DNA of 51,865 nt, from the NCBI GenBank assembly GCA_029263055.1, contig JAJCYG010000015.1:1-51865 (forward strand), given 5' to 3'. The position numbers and the translations under genes were made by a program. Origin of the DNA: Actinomycetes bacterium. Its GTDB lineage: Bacteria > Auribacterota > JAJCYG01. Below are positions 51,015 to 51,865 of the stretch, in pieces; positions within the stretch are counted from its first letter, which is position 1; every line of letters starts with the position of its first letter. A model generated the notes under the pieces. The model was not told the origin of the DNA. It ran no database searches and saw nothing but the letters and a program-made list of their open reading frames with translations.

Positions 51015-51865
51015 TTATAGTATGGGGTGTTCCTCTTGAATGCCATAGACTTCTCTAAAGATGTCACACATTTCCCCTAATGTGGCTTGAGCGTGCGCCG
51101 CTTTAAGTAAATAAGGAAAGGTGTTTTTGTTGTTTTCAGCGGCTCTTTTTAGTTCACTTAAAGTTTGTGTTACTTTGCGCGAGCTTCTTTTTTTGTAGAG
51201 AGCTTTTAATTTTAATTTTTGATCGCGCTCTACTTTAGGGCTGATTCTATGGATTGGAATTTTGATTGGTTCTTTTTCTTCAAAACAATTAACACCGACA
51301 ACTTTTTGTTCACCCGAGTTTAATTTTTTCTCATACTCATAAGAGCTTTGTGCAATCTCATTTTTAAGGTAGTTGTTTTCAATTGCTGCAACCACGCCAC
51401 CCATTTTTTCAATTTTGTGAATATATTTTAAGGCTTCAGCTTCGATTTGATCGGTCAGCTTTTCAATAAAATAAGAGCCTCCTACTGGATCAATCGCTTT
51501 GGTGACACCTGTTTCATGCGCTAAGATTTGTTGAGTGCGTAAAGCCAAACGGGCTGCTTCTTCAGTTGGGAGTGCGAGGGCTTCATCTAAGGCATTGGTG
51601 TGAAGTGATTGCGTTCCTCCTAACACTGCAGCCATGGCTTGCAATGAGACGCGAATTACATTGTTCTGAGGTTGCTGCGCGGTAAGTGAAACCCCAGCTG
51701 TTTGAGTGTGAAATCGGAGTAGCCAAGAACGTTTTTCTTTTGCTTTGAATCGGTTCTTCATTAGATTGGCCCAAATGCGCCGAGCAGCACGAAACTTGGC
51801 AATCTCTTCAAAAAAATCATTGTGGCAATCAAAAAAGAATGAAAGGCGCGGGGCCACATCATCGA
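51015..51865 (-). CDS. Methylmalonyl-CoA mutase large chain, C-terminal part (cut by window edge)
   Basis: The frame is open to the right edge; only about 283 C-terminal residues are visible. They match the catalytic chain of methylmalonyl-CoA mutase: APRLSFFFDCHNDFFEEI and AKFRAARRIWANLM, the QTAGVSLTAQQPQNN substrate region, AAVLGGTQSLHTNALDEALA, and DPVGGSYFIE. The chain ends after LGEMCDIFREVYGI without the cobalamin-binding domain, so the B12 subunit must be a separate gene, as in split mutases. It interconverts methylmalonyl-CoA and succinyl-CoA. An acyl-CoA mutase of related specificity cannot be excluded. Confidence 0.9.
   Translation of the reverse strand, partial: DDVAPRLSFFFDCHNDFFEEIAKFRAARRIWANLMKNRFKAKEKRSWLLRFHTQTAGVSLTAQQPQNNVIRVSLQAMAAVLGGTQSLHTNALDEALALPTEEAARLALRTQQILAHETGVTKAIDPVGGSYFIEKLTDQIEAEALKYIHKIEKMGGVVAAIENNYLKNEIAQSSYEYEKKLNSGEQKVVGVNCFEEKEPIKIPIHRISPKVERDQKLKLKALYKKRSSRKVTQTLSELKRAAENNKNTFPYLLKAAHAQATLGEMCDIFREVYGIQEEHPIL

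Noticed and set aside
1..51865. tRNA, rRNA, CRISPR array, insertion sequence or prophage
   Set aside because: No such structure or gene was recognised on either strand; the excisionase-like HTH at 34525 has no integrase or attachment repeats near it.

Overview
This window is a gene-dense, AT-rich bacterial chromosome segment. It has no rRNA, tRNA, CRISPR array or insertion sequence that I can see, and no gene-free stretch longer than about 280 bp. The cell type looks Gram-negative (lipoprotein, BatA-E proteins, a squalene-hopene cyclase, secreted proteins). The mix of a giant secreted repeat protein, a Minf_1886-type small protein, GldA/F/G-like transporter genes and large secreted proteins of unknown function fits a PVC-superphylum or Candidatus Omnitrophota-like lineage. 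That placement is an inference from gene content, not a proven assignment.

Layout: (1) 2-12004, the 3' part of a giant secreted protein built of ten or more tandem ~1 kb modules (nidogen-like domain plus Ig/ASH-like domain), then FG-GAP/VCBS repeats and an ASPIC/UnbV domain. (2) 12148-12730, a HigBA-type toxin-antitoxin pair behind a small inverted repeat, then rpoN on the other strand. (3) 14411-25947, one apparent ten-gene operon: an orphan MalK/UgpC-type ATPase, two tandem GAF-GGDEF proteins, and a complete MoxR-DUF58-DUF4381-BatA-BatB/C-BatD-BatE set, with no gap above 8 bp. (4) 25944-31498, an unrecognised secreted repeat protein and glnE. (5) 31610-33827, a lone squalene-hopene cyclase and a small lipoprotein. 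(6) 33837-34854, a compact unit of HTH regulator, PilZ protein and lysine-rich basic protein, with its own promoter, three 10-bp direct repeats at the start site, and a terminator. (7) 35049-38471, a Minf_1886-family gene and a three-gene GldA/GldF/GldG-like ABC system. (8) 38557-49367, housekeeping and unknown genes: BON protein, ferredoxin, coiled-coil envelope protein, methyltransferase, DNA polymerase I, TIGR02757 protein, NDUFA9-like SDR, two convergent paralogous secreted kinase-like proteins, GTP cyclohydrolase I and a CheY-like receiver. (9) 49364-51865, an acyl-CoA operon: methylmalonyl-CoA mutase large chain (cut by the window edge), 3-hydroxyacyl-CoA dehydrogenase and enoyl-CoA hydratase.

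How the genes work together: cyclic-di-GMP signalling appears at several points. Two diguanylate cyclases are transcriptionally tied to the MoxR/Bat envelope module, and a PilZ effector sits in a separate autoregulated-looking unit. The envelope theme recurs in the giant adhesin-like protein, the Bat proteins, the Gld-like transporter, the BON protein and hopanoid synthesis.

Three genome-wide-looking features stand out. Six of seven convergent gene pairs overlap by exactly four bases through interlocked stop codons (YTAR). At least four genes (squalene-hopene cyclase, polA, folE, and the secreted protein starting at 48241) have a promoter -10 box only 6-9 bases before the start codon, so their mRNAs should be leaderless or nearly so. 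The two convergent genes at 45315-48241 appear to be diverged copies of a secreted, kinase-like family not known to me, each having lost different catalytic residues. All promoter calls are by eye and all family calls are from recognised motifs; no database search was run.
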